Below, piece by piece: positions 48,687 to 60,900 of a stretch of 64,000 nt of DNA. This DNA comes from Acanthaster planci (Eukaryota > Echinodermata > Asteroidea > Valvatida > Acanthasteridae): assembly GCF_001949145.1 (NCBI RefSeq), contig NW_019091650.1, positions 178,727-242,726 of the forward strand. Reading direction: 5' to 3'. Position numbers and translations under genes: made by a program. The notes beneath the pieces were generated by a model. The model was not told the DNA's origin. It was given only the letters and a program-made list of their open reading frames with translations, and made no database searches. How positions within the stretch are numbered: position 1 is the first letter of the stretch; each line of letters begins with the position of its first letter.

Positions 48687-50892
48687 GCGCTTCACTAACA
48701 GGAAGTGATAAGCTCGCAGTCGGAGATCGTGCGCAAAATGGCCTTGAGGGAAAGAAGCGTGAGCAGGCCATTGACTCTAAGAAGTACGGTGCACTAACAA
48801 TACACGCTCGCGGTTAGTGCAGTGTTTCTGTTAGACGTTCGTAGCGTGAAAACGTGCAGGGGTACGATTTCGATCATTTTCTCTCAGGTTTTCTGGCTTT
48901 GTTCGTTTTTTCTTCAGAAAACCCCATTAAATCGTTTTTTGCTATAAACCAGCATGAAAGGAGACCAGCTTAGATACGGAAATCTCGTGCGCACAGGAAA
49001 AATCACGACTGTAGAGTCTTTTTACAGAGCACTAAATCCCGCAAAGATCAGAAACTAAAACTTCACTCATTATGAGTAAGACGCTGGCAACGTTTCCCAT
49101 GTGAGTATAGTCCAATTCTGTGGGCGCAGGTTCTTCCGCAAAAGCGGCACTTGGGAAGGTGTCCTCCCTGTTGGTAGCTGGTAGGGTCGGTCCTGCTGGC
49201 TCGGGGGGAGACTGCGCTCAAAGCTTTCGATTTCCAGTCGGTTTTCCACTTCCCTAGCAGCATTGGTTGGGCCTAATTCAGCGTCGCCACTCTGAGCGGT
49301 TATTGGCAGCAACCTCCTATGTGGCAGAGTCACTATTGCCGGCTAAAAGGTGGCGTTTGATACGGTCTCTGTAGCGTAGCTTTGGCCTGCCAACTCCTCC
49401 TCTGCCTTCCCTCAGCTCACCGTAGAGAACGGGTTTCGGAAGTCTAACGGCATCCATCCGGATGTCGTGTCCAGTCCACCGCAGTTGACTTGGGGATCTT
49501 ATCTTTCAAGCTGATGTTTAACAGTTGTCTTAGGTGCGCCATCAGCACTCGTTGAAGTCGATGAATGTGTCGTCTGTACAGTGTGTAGGTTTCGGAGGAG
49601 TAGAGAAGGCAGCTCAGAACAACAGCTCGATTTACATTTTGCATTTGGTGGCGAGTCGGGGACTCGGACGTTTCCACACACGTGTTTGGAGTTTTCCAAA
49701 CGCAGTGGCTGCAGAGCTGACTCTCTTCTCCACTTCTGTATCAAGGCTGTTTTGTCAGACACTGTGCTGCCAAGGTAGGTAAAATGCTTCACAACTTCGA
49801 GACGTTTGTTGTTCCACATAATCTTTGGATCTGGTGCTTTTAAGCCCGGAGCTGGTTGGAAGATTACCTCTATTTTGCTTACGTTGATGGCAAGGCCAAG
49901 GCTGCTGCACTGCAGTTCTGCCTCTGAGTGTGAGACGATGGCTGAGTCATCAGCATAAAGGAGTAATCTGGCACAGACGGTCGTGGTTTTGGTTGCAGCC
50001 TTTAGCCGCCTCAGATTGAACAGTTGACCATCACTGCGGGTTGTAAGGTAAACTCCACCATCCGAAGGGCAAAGCTCTATAACTGCAGCAAGGTAGAGAG
50101 CGCATCCCTGCCTGGCTCCCTGCCTGATTATGAACTTTTCGGAGAGGGAGCCAGCCGACGACACATGGGCCATCATTCCGTTGTGTAGCTGGAAAATGAG
50201 ACTGATGATACCTGGGGGACAGCTATAACGTTGTAGGAGAGCCCGTCGACAATCTCTGTTCACCTTGTCGAAAGCTTTCTTAAAATCGATGAAGACCATG
50301 TACAAGGGCATGTTCTGCTCCATGGCCTTCTCTTGCAACGGATGTAGGGTGAATATTATGTCAGTGGTTGACCTGGAGCTGCGGAAGCCACCGTTGTGAC
50401 TCAGGCAGGTTGTCATCCAGAATGAGTTTTATCCGCTTAAGGATGACCTATCCTTGTATTTTTCCTGCTAGGGCAAGCCGGAAGATGCCACGGTAATTGC
50501 CGCACTCTTGCCCAGTTGCCCTTTTTCTTGTAGATGGGAATGACTATGGCATCTTTGAAATCCTGTTGGAGCTTCTTCTTGGTCCAGATGGCCGACAACA
50601 CATCGAAAAGCCCTTGTAGAATGTGATCTCCTCCTTCCTGATAGACTTCGGAGGGGATGCCATCCGAGCCATCTGAAGCAACTGGACATCAAGAAGCTGC
50701 GCAAAGAATCATCACGCTCAGCCAGATTTAATGGGATTTTTCTTAAGAAAAAAATGAACTAAGCCAGAAATTCTGAGAGAAAATCATCAAAATCGCACCC
50801 CTGTACATGTTCAATGGCCCGCTCACACTTTTTGCCGTCAAGGCCATTTGTGCGCATGCGTGCATAATTATGAATTTATTAGTGAAAAAGTC
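48687..50892. mobile_element. Composite TIR element (family D) split by a LINE
   Basis: Left end GCGCTTCACTAAC and inverted right end GACTTTTTCACTAA are each flanked by TA (48685-48686, 50893-50894). Long inverted arms match: CATTTTCTCTCAGGTTTTCT near 48886 mirrors CTGAGAGAAAATCATC near 50769, and the GGCCATTGA and AAATGGC blocks also pair. The left arm carries about 65 extra bases. Inner blocks (CGTGCGCACAGGAAAAAT, CTTTTTACAGAGCACTAAA) match the element at 38297. Between about 49060 and 50720 a LINE interrupts what is continuous in that copy. Confidence 0.65.
49060..50720 (-). mobile_element. Broken LINE: reverse transcriptase to C-terminal zinc knuckle
   Basis: On the minus strand, the RT palm begins with VFIDFKKAFDKVNR (catalytic Asp at 50285-50287), passes IRQGARQGCAL and reaches the catalytic YADD (49946-49957), then KHFTYLGSTVSD. 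After a frame change come RAVVLSCLLYSSETYTLYRR and HLRQLLNISLKDKIP. A third frame holds QLRWTGHDIRMDAVRLPKPV, and a CX2CX12HX3C zinc knuckle (CRFCGRTCAHRIGLYSHGKRC without its last residue at 49088-49149) ends the protein. About five residues are missing after RQGCAL, and the pre-palm part (50.4-50.7 kb) is also frameshifted. The endonuclease domain is absent: a 5'-truncated, dead copy. The clade is not assigned. Confidence 0.85.
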
Positions 50893-51084
50893 TATAATGT
50901 GAGAAAGGACCGGTATGTCTGTTTCCACCAGCGTCTCCAAAGTCTCCCATTGTTGAACGGGTCTATTGTTCGAATGCGTGCTCGAAAAAATAAAGTCTTA
51001 CGTTAGCCTTTCCTTGTCCAGTTTGTATATGCATAATGGCGACATTAAGAACATTTAACAAAACAAAAACACGGTGCATTAAAA

Positions 51085-51211
51085 AAGGCCGTGTCCGAAA
51101 CGGGCTTCCAGAGCTACGGCTAGGTCTATTGTCTGCGCGTCTCCACGTCCTTTCAATGGAGTGAAGACCTATAGACCTAGCTCTAAACAATGGATTCAGA
51201 TGCAGCCTAAT
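51085..51211. mobile_element. MITE (family B), second copy
   Basis: Contains TTCCAGAGCTACGGCTAGGT, CTATTGTCTGCGCGTCTCCA and GACCTATAGACCTAGCTCT, ending TGCAGCCTAATA. It is the reverse-complement relative of 22028-22130, with an extra GGCCGTGTCCGAAACGGGC end not kept there. Confidence 0.6.
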
Positions 51212-51325
51212 AATGAGCGTCCATTGTTTTTGCACCGCGCTTCTTCTAGATGTTCACAGTGTAATTACAAGATCCCATCGGATGAATAGTCAAGTTACGC
51301 CTTAATTTCAAGTTCCAGGGCTCCA

Positions 51326-51386
51326 TATAACTCAATGTCTAGTGGGCGTGGTTTAAATTGAAATGACGTCGTACTTACGAACCGCA
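51326..51386 (+). mobile_element. MITE family A, right-end fragment
   Basis: AACTCAATGTCTAGTGGGCG followed by GGTTTAAATTGAAATGACGT and TACTTACGAACCG. It matches the right terminus of the intact copy at 62.3 kb; the left part is missing. Confidence 0.6.
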
Positions 51387-51691
51387 AAACCCCCTGCTGT
51401 AAGTGCTGTGGCCAAGGGAAACCGAAACGAGCGAATGTTTGATGGGCAAATAAGGTGGAATGGCCACGGATTAAATGCCCCAGTCGCAAAGATTTATCAT
51501 GAGAGTCGATTGTGTATCCTGAAACTTATGTGCAAAAAATTCTCCACGGATATCAAATAAACAACACAGAAACTCGTGAATGCGCAGATTAGGGAATTAA
51601 ACTTCTTTTTCCTAGCCTGCGTAACCGCTACACGGTAGTCACTCTTTTTTCTTGTTGTTGTTGTAAAAGCCCTCATCGTTTATTTACGTTC

Positions 51692-53079
51692 AACCATCTC
51701 AAACGCCAGACGTTGATTTGGTATGGAAGAAATACGAGGCGTGCAAGTTTGATTATATTGCAGGCAGCCCAAAAGGGCAAAAATCAAGAGGAACTGGTTT
51801 GCAATATGTCTTGGAGATGGATAAGATTACCGGTGGCTTATTATGTTTCCCGAGACCCGTTACTTCCCCACACTCCCTTCGACAGAGCCTTCGACGAGAG
51901 ACAGGAACCACGTCAATCGCCACAGGCCGATTTGGAATTGAGGGCATGGGAGAGTTTCGGGATTGAAATTTAGAGGGGAAAGAGCAAAATCGGAAGACGA
52001 ACTGTCGTTTCAAATTTGCCTTGACGATGGTTGACACTTTGTTTACCCTTGACTGCTTTTACGGAGAACCACCTCAAATGTTAGGGGTCGATTTTTGTTC
52101 TGGCAAATACTGGACCGCCTATCCGAGGAGCAGGGCACGTTGAATTGTTCCACTCTTCAAAAAAACTAGTTAGGACAAATGTATCAACGAAAACAAATCC
52201 ACTCTTTGTAATTTATGAGGAAAAATCACCGCTCGTTCCCATTTTGGAAAGAATGGTAGAGACCTGCACTGCAAATAGTCTTATTCGCCCGTCGGCTTGG
52301 CATCGTTTGCACAAGTCAAGTGTGGGGTAAATTCTTTGCCCTCAGAGACGCGACATCGACAGACTGAGTACCAATATTTTCAAATATGTATCGAAAGTAG
52401 ATGGCTTTACATATAGATTAATATTTTCCCAGGTCATTACCGATGACACTCATCGATCATTTACTTATTTAGTTTTTAACCGGAAGAGAAACCACCTCAA
52501 ACGCCGCAGGTCGATTTAGGGATCCTGGCGATGAGAGCCATCCTAAATCGATTTTCCTCTCCCAGGTCCGAGCCCAGGGCTGGATTAAATGTTCCGTTCC
52601 CAGGTACCAGTGCTCCAGGTTTCGTAGATCATATTCCACCAATTTCCTGGTACTGGTTAGCGCTGGAGATTCGCATCTTGTGTTGATGTGTTCAACTGGC
52701 ATAGGACATTGGCTATGAACAAGCTAGGTTCAAGCTTTCTCAAAATGGACAAATCAGAGAGACACTGAAACGCATGCGCGTGAATGTTTTTGCTGATGCC
52801 ACACCACTGTAATTTTGAAGCCCTTCAAATCCCCCGTGTAGGCCCCCTAATCCTTCCATATGCTCTACGGCACAGTGCATGCCCTACCTATTGTTTATCC
52901 GGCCCTGTCCGCCCCATCTGGAAAAAAAAATCTGCTCTCGAACCGACTTATTGCTTTTTTTTCAACTCAACAAGTTGCTACAAATATTCTGACTGACACG
53001 TTCACCAACTACTTAATGAAAAACCCTCTCGATAGCAAGTCTAGTCTGGCCGTCTCAAACACCACAGGTGGATGTCGGT
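51692..53079. repeat. Four spaced copies of a 28-bp motif
   Basis: A motif near ACCACCTCAAACGCCGCAGG then TCGATTT occurs at 51692-51720, 52067-52097, 52491-52519 and 53049-53079, all on the plus strand. Spacings are about 375, 424 and 558 bp. The DNA between copies does not align well by eye, so this may be a heavily decayed repeat array. No coding gene was recognised in the interval. Confidence 0.35.
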
Positions 53080-53130
53080 TCTGAGTCGCAGAGGATGCAA
53101 TTACTGCTCTGTGGGAGTGTTTTTGTTGTT

Positions 53131-53161
53131 TGTTTGTTGGTTTGTTGGTTGGTTGGTTTGT
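53131..53161. repeat. Microsatellite, TTTG/TTGG type
   Basis: Run of GTTTGTTGGTTTGTTGG-type units. Confidence 0.7.
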
Positions 53162-53725
53162 CCATCCACTGAAAATTGCTGCCTCGTAATATAGCATTTC
53201 GTGCAGGTGCAGGCACTGGGAATGCATTTTATTGCATTTATCTAAGGGGCACACAGCCATCGAGTGGCCCACTGCCATCGAATGGCCCACGATGCCATGC
53301 TTGAAATAGTCTGCTTAGAGCAATTCCGACAACGTCTGGGTCAGAGGACTGTAACTTATTAAAATATCTTACAGTGTACGGAAAAATTAAGCAGATTTTT
53401 TTTTCACATCTGATCTAACGAGGGTTTGCAAGATTTCTTAATTCGACGGTGTGTTTCAGATGGTTCTAGGCCAAGCCCCTACATAGAAGTATAATAATAA
53501 CCCAAAGCAATCAACTTAGCGACAATCTCGCCCTGTCTGAATAAAGAAATACAGTGCTTTGTCTATAGTAGGCTTCTTTCATACAAGACAGTAACCCACT
53601 TGCGCCTACAGTTTCCTTCAGCAAGTTAAACTGATTTGAATAAAGTCTGGTACACTGAGCTATCTGATTGCACATAAACAACAATTCGAATTCCCCCGGC
53701 TAAAGACACTGTTGCTATACACGTC

Positions 53726-53915
53726 GTTATACCCAGCAAGAAATGAGACCGAGGAGTACCCCCCCCCCACATGTCCAATCCCTATACACGTTCCAGACTA
53801 TTGTTACTTAACACATACCCCCAAGATGTTTGAAAGGAATTCCCCAGATTCCTGCGAGACAATGACCAACACAAAGCGGGGGGGGTTCTCTCCGTCTCAT
53901 ACCTTGCTGCATATG
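53726..53915 (+). repeat. Dispersed direct repeat, copy 2
   Basis: Same sequence and orientation as 47681-47866. The flanks differ immediately on both sides, so the repeated unit is about 186-190 bp. Confidence 0.8.
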
Positions 53916-54954
53916 AGTTTGAGATGATTCTTCGGTCAACCCACTGAGCAGAGTCAATGAGTGATTACACCACCACCCTCCATTAACTCCTCATTAATTG
54001 AAGACAATTTCTCTATCATCTTACCTTCAGCCCTGTCGTCAGCCTCGGGGTACACAGCACCAGATGGGGTGTCACAGGAACAACGGATGATTTTGATGCT
54101 TATGGTTTGGACCAATGGGGGCCAGGTGCTCGCCAGGGGAAGCCACCTCCCCCTCCCGGCGACGAGCCTACTTGGCTATTTCCCAAGCAAGATATCGACC
54201 GGGCGAATGCTGCAATTTCAAACTTAACTTTGGAATGGTTTTTGACGGCAAAGGTCTGTGTAACAAAGTTGCGGAGTGTCATAACGAAATAAAAAGGAAC
54301 CACTCGTGATCTCGCCCATATTCAAGCGCTCACATTGCTTAGTACGTTACGGGGTGCCATTAAAATAATGCAAGTCAAAATTTCTCCGTCACGAAAACTC
54401 ATGTACATAGTTAATGGTCTTGTGGTGGAAGTAAATTTCTTCTGAAACTGTGGTGAAGGGTGAGTTCCCTGCAAACAGAACCTAAGAGGGTAAGCAGCAA
54501 GCATCCTCGCGAAATTTCAGCTCATAAAACCTAGCGGATGGCAAGTGACATCAGAAAGAAAAAGTCTAATTAAGAGAGTAAGGCCAACTTTAGACTTTGA
54601 ACGTAAAATAGTAGTTCCATATATCACCGAGCAAGGAAGTACTCTATGCGTGGTTATATGTGCAGTGCAGCATGCAGCTATTGTGCGTTAATTGTGCACG
54701 TGCACTGACGCACAATGCTCCATTTTGGCTGCAACTCAAGCCGCTCGCCCTGGATGCTCAGCTATAGTGACACCAACAAGACCAGTGAGATTGGCAAACT
54801 ACACTGGTAATTTTTCCTGTTACATGTATTGTTAACCGGGGTGCCACGATTTGTTGTTGTTGTTGTTTTGTTTTAATGGCGCGTTCAGCAACCCAGACTA
54901 TTTGCGCCAATAACTGTACGTTTATTTATACACTTTATTAATCAGCATCACATT
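53916..54954. other. Gene-free stretch
   Basis: Overlapping frames of 60-88 codons without a domain at 53.96-54.30 kb. A GTT microsatellite lies near 54.85 kb. Confidence 0.4.
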
Positions 54955-55145
54955 ACGGAGTTGGGAAGAAGGTCCAGTTTTAGAGGCAGGAGGAAACAGA
55001 TGTACCCGGAGAAAACCTGCGAAAGCAATTACGGACTGGAAACCAAATGCACTTAAAGCCTGGGCCAAGCTGGGACTCGAACCCGGTCCTAATTGGTGCA
55101 AAGCGAGGAAAGAACCGCTACGCTAACCCGCTAACCCATTCCCAC
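54955..55145 (-). mobile_element. tRNA-derived SINE
   Basis: On the minus strand an internal RNA polymerase III promoter is visible: A box TAGCGTAGCGG (55115-55125) and B box GGTTCGAGTCC (55073-55083), about 31 bp apart. Both fit the consensus exactly. After the head comes a body containing GCAGGTTTTCTCCGGGTAC. The preserved head without a folded tRNA end points to a SINE, not a tRNA gene. Ends are approximate; no target duplication was identified. Confidence 0.65.
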
Positions 55146-56734
55146 GATTTCGTGTTACCACTGTACTATAGCTCCCAGGTTACCAAATAAACGCCTTGAG
55201 TAAAGGCTAAGTCAATCTTTGCTATGATCATTAGTGTGCAATCGACCTATGGACGGTATTGGAAAAGAACATCAAACATCAACATGAGGTCAGGAGGTGG
55301 TTCTTTGTAGAGGGGTACCTGGCCTCGCGTAGTACGATATTCTTTTTTAGGCTGTTGTGGCCAGTGCCAAGAAGCACAGTATTGAAAATACGAGGTGAAT
55401 ATTTTCCTGTACCACGGTCTTTCATCATCACCATTCTCCTCCACCATTGTAAAAGCTGTGTGGTGGTATTCCACGCTGAACCGTCACTTGGAGTGTCATA
55501 AACCCCCCAAAATTAGGTAAGTTTGATAAAGGCCGGTGCGGGGCCTGTGCTGGGTGCCGCGATAGCAGATCTGCGCGATCGCCGGGCCGACCTTTGTGCT
55601 AGTAAGCAGTATGCAAGGTAGAGAACGAGAGACTGGTTTTTCAGAAAACGGTCGGTTTCATGGTCTAAAAACCACTATTGTGAAATTTTCAAGAGCTGTA
55701 AGTACCTCACGATTGCTCTCACAGGAAAATTTGAGAGTGTGGAATTTCAAGTGCGTCACCCGTAATACCTCAGTGGCTGGATTTAAACATGAAGACTTTA
55801 TCCTGTTCCTTCCATGATTTAAACAACAGTGTTATGACCTCGTGTAAGTTAAAGAGCTTCAAGGCACGCAGAGGTGCCTTTTGGTTTGCAGAATTTATCC
55901 CCGCGTGCAGGTCGACTGAATGCACCCAACAGCGGTGATTATGTAATAGCTGCAGGCCTAGAGGTTTAGGAGGATTTTAGGCTTTGGCGACGAAAGGTTG
56001 TTCATGTGGTTTACATAAATACCTTCGTACATCATGAAAGGCACACAGATTAAAGTAGTTTGAACTTGTCTGAGTTTATGACACTCCAAAGTTAATGCTC
56101 CCAACAAAATTTTCTCCTAAACTTTTTCTGGCATAAATATTGGAGGTAGGATTACAGTAAAAGGTGGAGGAATAAAAACCCTGTTAGGCCACGGGCAAAA
56201 TTCTGTACAAGGGCGAGAAATCAGCATTCGTCTTAACTTTTGGGTGTCATGTTTCAATGAAGTTGACTTGATTTGATAGTGCTGAATCCAACTATGCTTG
56301 TCCCCAAAAGTGTAGTCTGCACATTACCCGAAAAATGGCACGTTTTCAAGTTTTTGTCCATTTTTAGTCCAAAACCAATTTTTACCTTCCTCTTTTACAA
56401 TTTTTGTGCAAATTCCAACCACCTTTGTAGAACGACACGCACATACATGTACGAAACATTCATTTAAATTCAAAATCATTTTATTTAGCCTTTGTTGTGT
56501 CTGACAAAAAGAAATATAAACAGAGAAAACAAAGACTGAAGTTATGGAAGTTATGTCATGTCAAAGGCTGCATAATCAGTGTAGCAAGTTTGCAGCAAGT
56601 TTTTTTTTTTACATTAAATTTTACATTATTTTTTAAAATAAATATTTCGGTTGTTTTTTTACTGCTATATATGCGCGTGTTATATTGCTCGATTAGGAAT
56701 GACGTGAACTGTGGAGTTGAATTTGCAGGTTAAA
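55146..56734. other. Gene-free stretch, AT-rich at its right end
   Basis: No gene recognised. A T-rich stretch lies around 56.58-56.66 kb. Confidence 0.4.
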
Positions 56735-57081
56735 TTATCTTCTAGCACAAAATACTTGTTGGAAGCTGACAGAGACACTGTCCAAATTTCCAATATCAGT
56801 GCTGTGAAACAGGGAACTGGAATGAACTTGGTGAAGATACCAGCCCAACATTTTGAAGAGGAATTTAGGCCTTGCAGTCAGAATCACTGTCTGAAGTTTC
56901 ATCCTCGTTCTCACTGTCGCTGTTTTCATATTGTTGAAATCTCTGAGTCCATTCAGGCAGTCACTGCATTTGCCCAGTTCGGTGCATGGAAGCTTTGCCT
57001 TGTGGCAAGAGCAATTGGTTGGATTCCAATGTGTGTTTTCTTGCATATACCGTGAACATTTTGTAGCATTTCAGCAGGAGC
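56735..57081 (-). pseudogene. Possible gene relic with a Cys-rich CXC-like motif
   Basis: A minus-strand frame of about 110 codons contains NCSCHKAKLPCTELGKCSDC, with Cys spacing C-x-C-x7-C-x5-C-x2-C. Similar Cys-rich segments occur near the end of various invertebrate proteins, some of them transposon-related; I cannot name the family. An upstream stop and no splice site make it a probable fragment or relic. The remainder (RMKLQTVILTARPKF) is uninformative. Confidence 0.3.
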
Positions 57082-57977
57082 TGCAGCAATGGACACCCAT
57101 TTGACATCCATCCATGATGTCGTGAATATACATGTATGTTTCGCTGTTATCCAGTCGCACTTTTTCACAGCCGGTAGAGAGCCAATACCATTATGGTGCA
57201 GACAAGAGGAGCAACTCCCGATGTGATACAAGAGGAATTTCTAATAGTTGCCCCTGTATATTATTTTTATTTGGCTCAGAGAAACAAATAATTCTGGAAA
57301 CACAGAAACAGGAAAAAATTGCTTGATCAGGAATCTAACTCAAATCGATAAACTGCAAACTTTGCACTTTCCTTTGTGACTTAGATACAGATAAATTTAT
57401 ATCCTGTTGCAAGATATCAACTATACATGTACATCTGATACAACTTAGGCTAACTACCCACTGAACCGGTTGGAAAACCAGGAATCAATTGAGAGTAAAG
57501 ATGGTCTATGAAGGGCTCTTCAATTCCACCATCCCTGACCGTGTCCACATGTTAAGAGGTGATTCGTAGGGTCCTGTTATAGTTACTAGGACTAGTGTCA
57601 ACGTACATTAATGTGCAATTAGCAAATTACCCGCTTTGAAACGCGAGTGTGAAGCCACACCCTGATTCAGAGCAGAGCGGCCAGCTGCCCAAAGACTACG
57701 CCCCTTATCTTCTGGGAGACTTAAGTTAAAGGAGATCTCCATACTGGTTGTCGTTGCTATTGAGTTGTACATGTATGTGTAGCAGCCAGTGCTTTCTCCG
57801 GTTATTTTGTCAAAGTCCATGTTTATGACCCCCACGGGAATACTGGCTCGATCAGTGTTTGAAAAACTTGGATCCTCCGTTTTCTTGGGAGTGCAGATTC
57901 GTCATTGGACAGATTTCGTGATTTGTGTTTTCTCCACTTTATGATACATGCAGCTGTCGACTCCAAGGCCATTCAAC
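57082..57977. other. Upstream region of the dehydrogenase gene
   Basis: No separate gene recognised. An acceptor-like ATACATGCAG ends at about 57953, so the first coding exon may have a spliced 5' leader. Promoter elements could not be identified with confidence. Confidence 0.35.
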
Positions 57978-60900
57978 ATGAAACTGCGCTGGGGCATCTG
58001 CTCCGCGGGGAACATCAGCAACGACTTTGTCGTGGCGCTCTCCACCCTGCCTGCCGAGGACCACGCGGTGGTGGCCGTGGCTGCCCGGTCCAAAGAGGAT
58101 GCGAGCAAGTTTGCCGAGAGGCACGGGATCCCTGTAGCCTACGGAGGCTACGAAGCCTTAGCTGAGGATGATAATGTCGGTACGCAGCTTCGCGCTTCAC
58201 TTAAAAAAAACCCCAGAATTCTACTTTTTGCTGCCATTGCCAATGACTAATTACCAAGCAAACGTCCGAAACAAAACAGGGAATTTTGCTTAGTGACAAA
58301 TGAATAACGCTAGCTTTTCATACATACTCCATTAATTGTACTTCTGTGCTTACAGGAAACCTTCCTGAATATTCCCAAATGCTTCATTGGATAGACGAAC
58401 CAACTTGTGCAGTTTGCTTTGCTCCGCGTGTGGTGTTGAATTCAAGCACTGCACTGTGCAGGGCACTGGGCAAACATCAGTGTCGGGACTGTGTTGTTCC
58501 AGTACACAGCATATCCCTCTCACCCAACGGTCGACTGCTAAAATATGCAACAAAGCCCAAACCATTTTACAACCGTTGCACTCGGTAACACTCCCTGATT
58601 CTGAGGTCTCATTGGTTTTTATCGGCCATGAAAGTTCTCGATCCCTTCTCTGTATTCTGATAGGCCAGTCTCAAACTCAAGGCCGGTACGTCCAGCCAGG
58701 AGTACCTACGGATAAACAGGTTAAATATTCAAACTACCTACGGTATGCACCTGAAAGAATTTCTGACACATTCTGCTCTTTTCAAACTGTCTATTTGCAG
58801 ACATTGTCTACATCGGTGCAGTGAACAATGTTCACCTTCCTCTCTGTAAGCTGTTTCTAGGGAAGGATAAAAACGTCCTCTGTGAGAAGCCTTTGGGTCT
58901 GAATAAGAGAGAGGTCCAAGAAATGGTCAATCTCGCCAGACAGAAGAATGTCTTTTTCATGGAGGTATTTATATATGAGCATCAACTCTAATTGTAAAAG
59001 TCTTGGAGACGATCTTTTTCAAATGTGAGAGGTTGGTGCGTCACGCACGCATTTTCAATTTCTGAAGTTAGCGTGGACGTTTTAAACCCGTATCAGACAG
59101 GCGTTCCAGAGTCGCGCTGAACCAAATTAGAAACAAATTTTGAATTAAGCTCGGCAAAGGTTCGACGTCTGAAACAATTTGCAGCGACCAGTTGTGCGAG
59201 CAGGCGAAAGATCGACACTCGAAGGAGATCGGAATGACACCAGAGCGACTTGGTGTCAGACGTCGCTCTTTCTATGAGCCGAGCCCGATGCAAAATGTAT
59301 TTATTTGGTCCGTCTGAAACCAAAATTTACCCAGTGGGTCGACCCGAGTCGCTCTTCTGGCTCGACTCCAGACTCCTGTCTGAAACGGGTGTTACATGTA
59401 CATGAGAACCCACTTGTTTACATAACATAAGAACTTGTTTATGATACATATTGCAGTTAAATATTGCAGCAAGCAAACGATCTGACCAGCAGTTTGTGTT
59501 GTGGTTTTTCCATCCGAGCCCTACTGGCAATCCGCTGACTTTGCTGATCGTTACTTTGTCAGTTTTTTGGGGGGACATTTCCAGGATACAAATTAGGGTC
59601 ATTTTTATGTGAGTGAACTGTGGCCAGTACAACATTGTGGCTGGAAGATTTTCATTGTTAGGTAAACTTGGACCAAGTTGTGGAGACTATCAGTCCATAA
59701 CACAGTGACAGGACATTGTCTCTTTGGAGAGATAGTGGGGGACTTTGGTGCGTCCCCACATTGTTCTAGGTCCTCAGAGTAACTGGTTTAAATAGTGTGT
59801 AGTACTCTTATCTGCTGAAGAAGTTTATGCATATATGCATATATACAGTTATAACTGTGTATACAATGTGTGTCAAAACACAGCAGATGTACTGTACAAG
59901 TTTTTTTTTCTGTATTTGGCGCCAAAGTTTTGATTTAGATCTATACACAATTCTGGTTTCGGTCGCTGATCTAGGGTTGGTGGACTCGTTTCTTCCCAGC
60001 CACTGCCAAACTGTGTGAGCTGCTAGATGCTGGCGTCATCGGCGACATAAAGGCTGTAAATGTATCGCTCGGCAAACCGATTTCTTCAGTCGAAAGATTG
60101 AGAAATAAAGGTACGGCTTCATTGTTTGGGTAAAAAGTGTTCATAATGTTCTCTTTCAGAGTTGCGTGTATGCACTGTGTTTGCAGCCCTGCTCGGCGAA
60201 GTAAGTCAAATATCGCGCATTTTAAATCCCAGCAATTATTAAATTACCATTTAAAAAGGAGGTTTTTGAAGAATGGGCTCAGTTGTTTCAGTTTAAAAAC
60301 AACTAAGAAATTTCATTGTTGGTAGAAGACAAGAAAAGGGGATGTTTTTATGCTCATTCATAAGTGTGGCATATTTTCATTTGACAACTCAGCATAGTGA
60401 AAATGGAAAAGATATGTCCTCGGCAAGATTCGCAATACACCGTTTTAATGCCTTTTTCATTCAGACATCAGTCCGCTCAGGAAAAGTCAATATTGATATT
60501 TGAAGATCGAGGCTTATCAAAATGATTCAGTTGTACACGGTTCGCGAACACCTGGCAAAGGTGTGTGTTTACTGTTAACAAGATAAAACATCTTGGGAAG
60601 TTTCTTCACCTCCTGTTTTTCTTTGGGGGGATGTTTTTTTTTTCACTGCCAGATGTTGGAGGAGGTGCTGTGTTAGACTTGGGCGTCTACCCCATTCGAG
60701 AGGCACTCATGATATTTGGCGAGGCTCCTATATCGTGCACCAGTGCCGGTACCTTGACAGACTCGGGTGAGATTTCTTTCCAGATTGGGTCGTTTCTTTT
60801 TCGGCCTCTTGTTTGTTATGAGATGAAGCTTAGGAGATTTATTTGTGTCTTTTCGATGTAGACTGTTGGATGTGGGAAAGTTTGTGTTTAACCTGCATTT

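Noticed and set aside
57948-57977. Upstream in-frame ATG for DHDH
   Set aside because: The family protein starts at the Met just before LRWGI; the extra ten residues have no counterpart and a possible acceptor ends at 57953.
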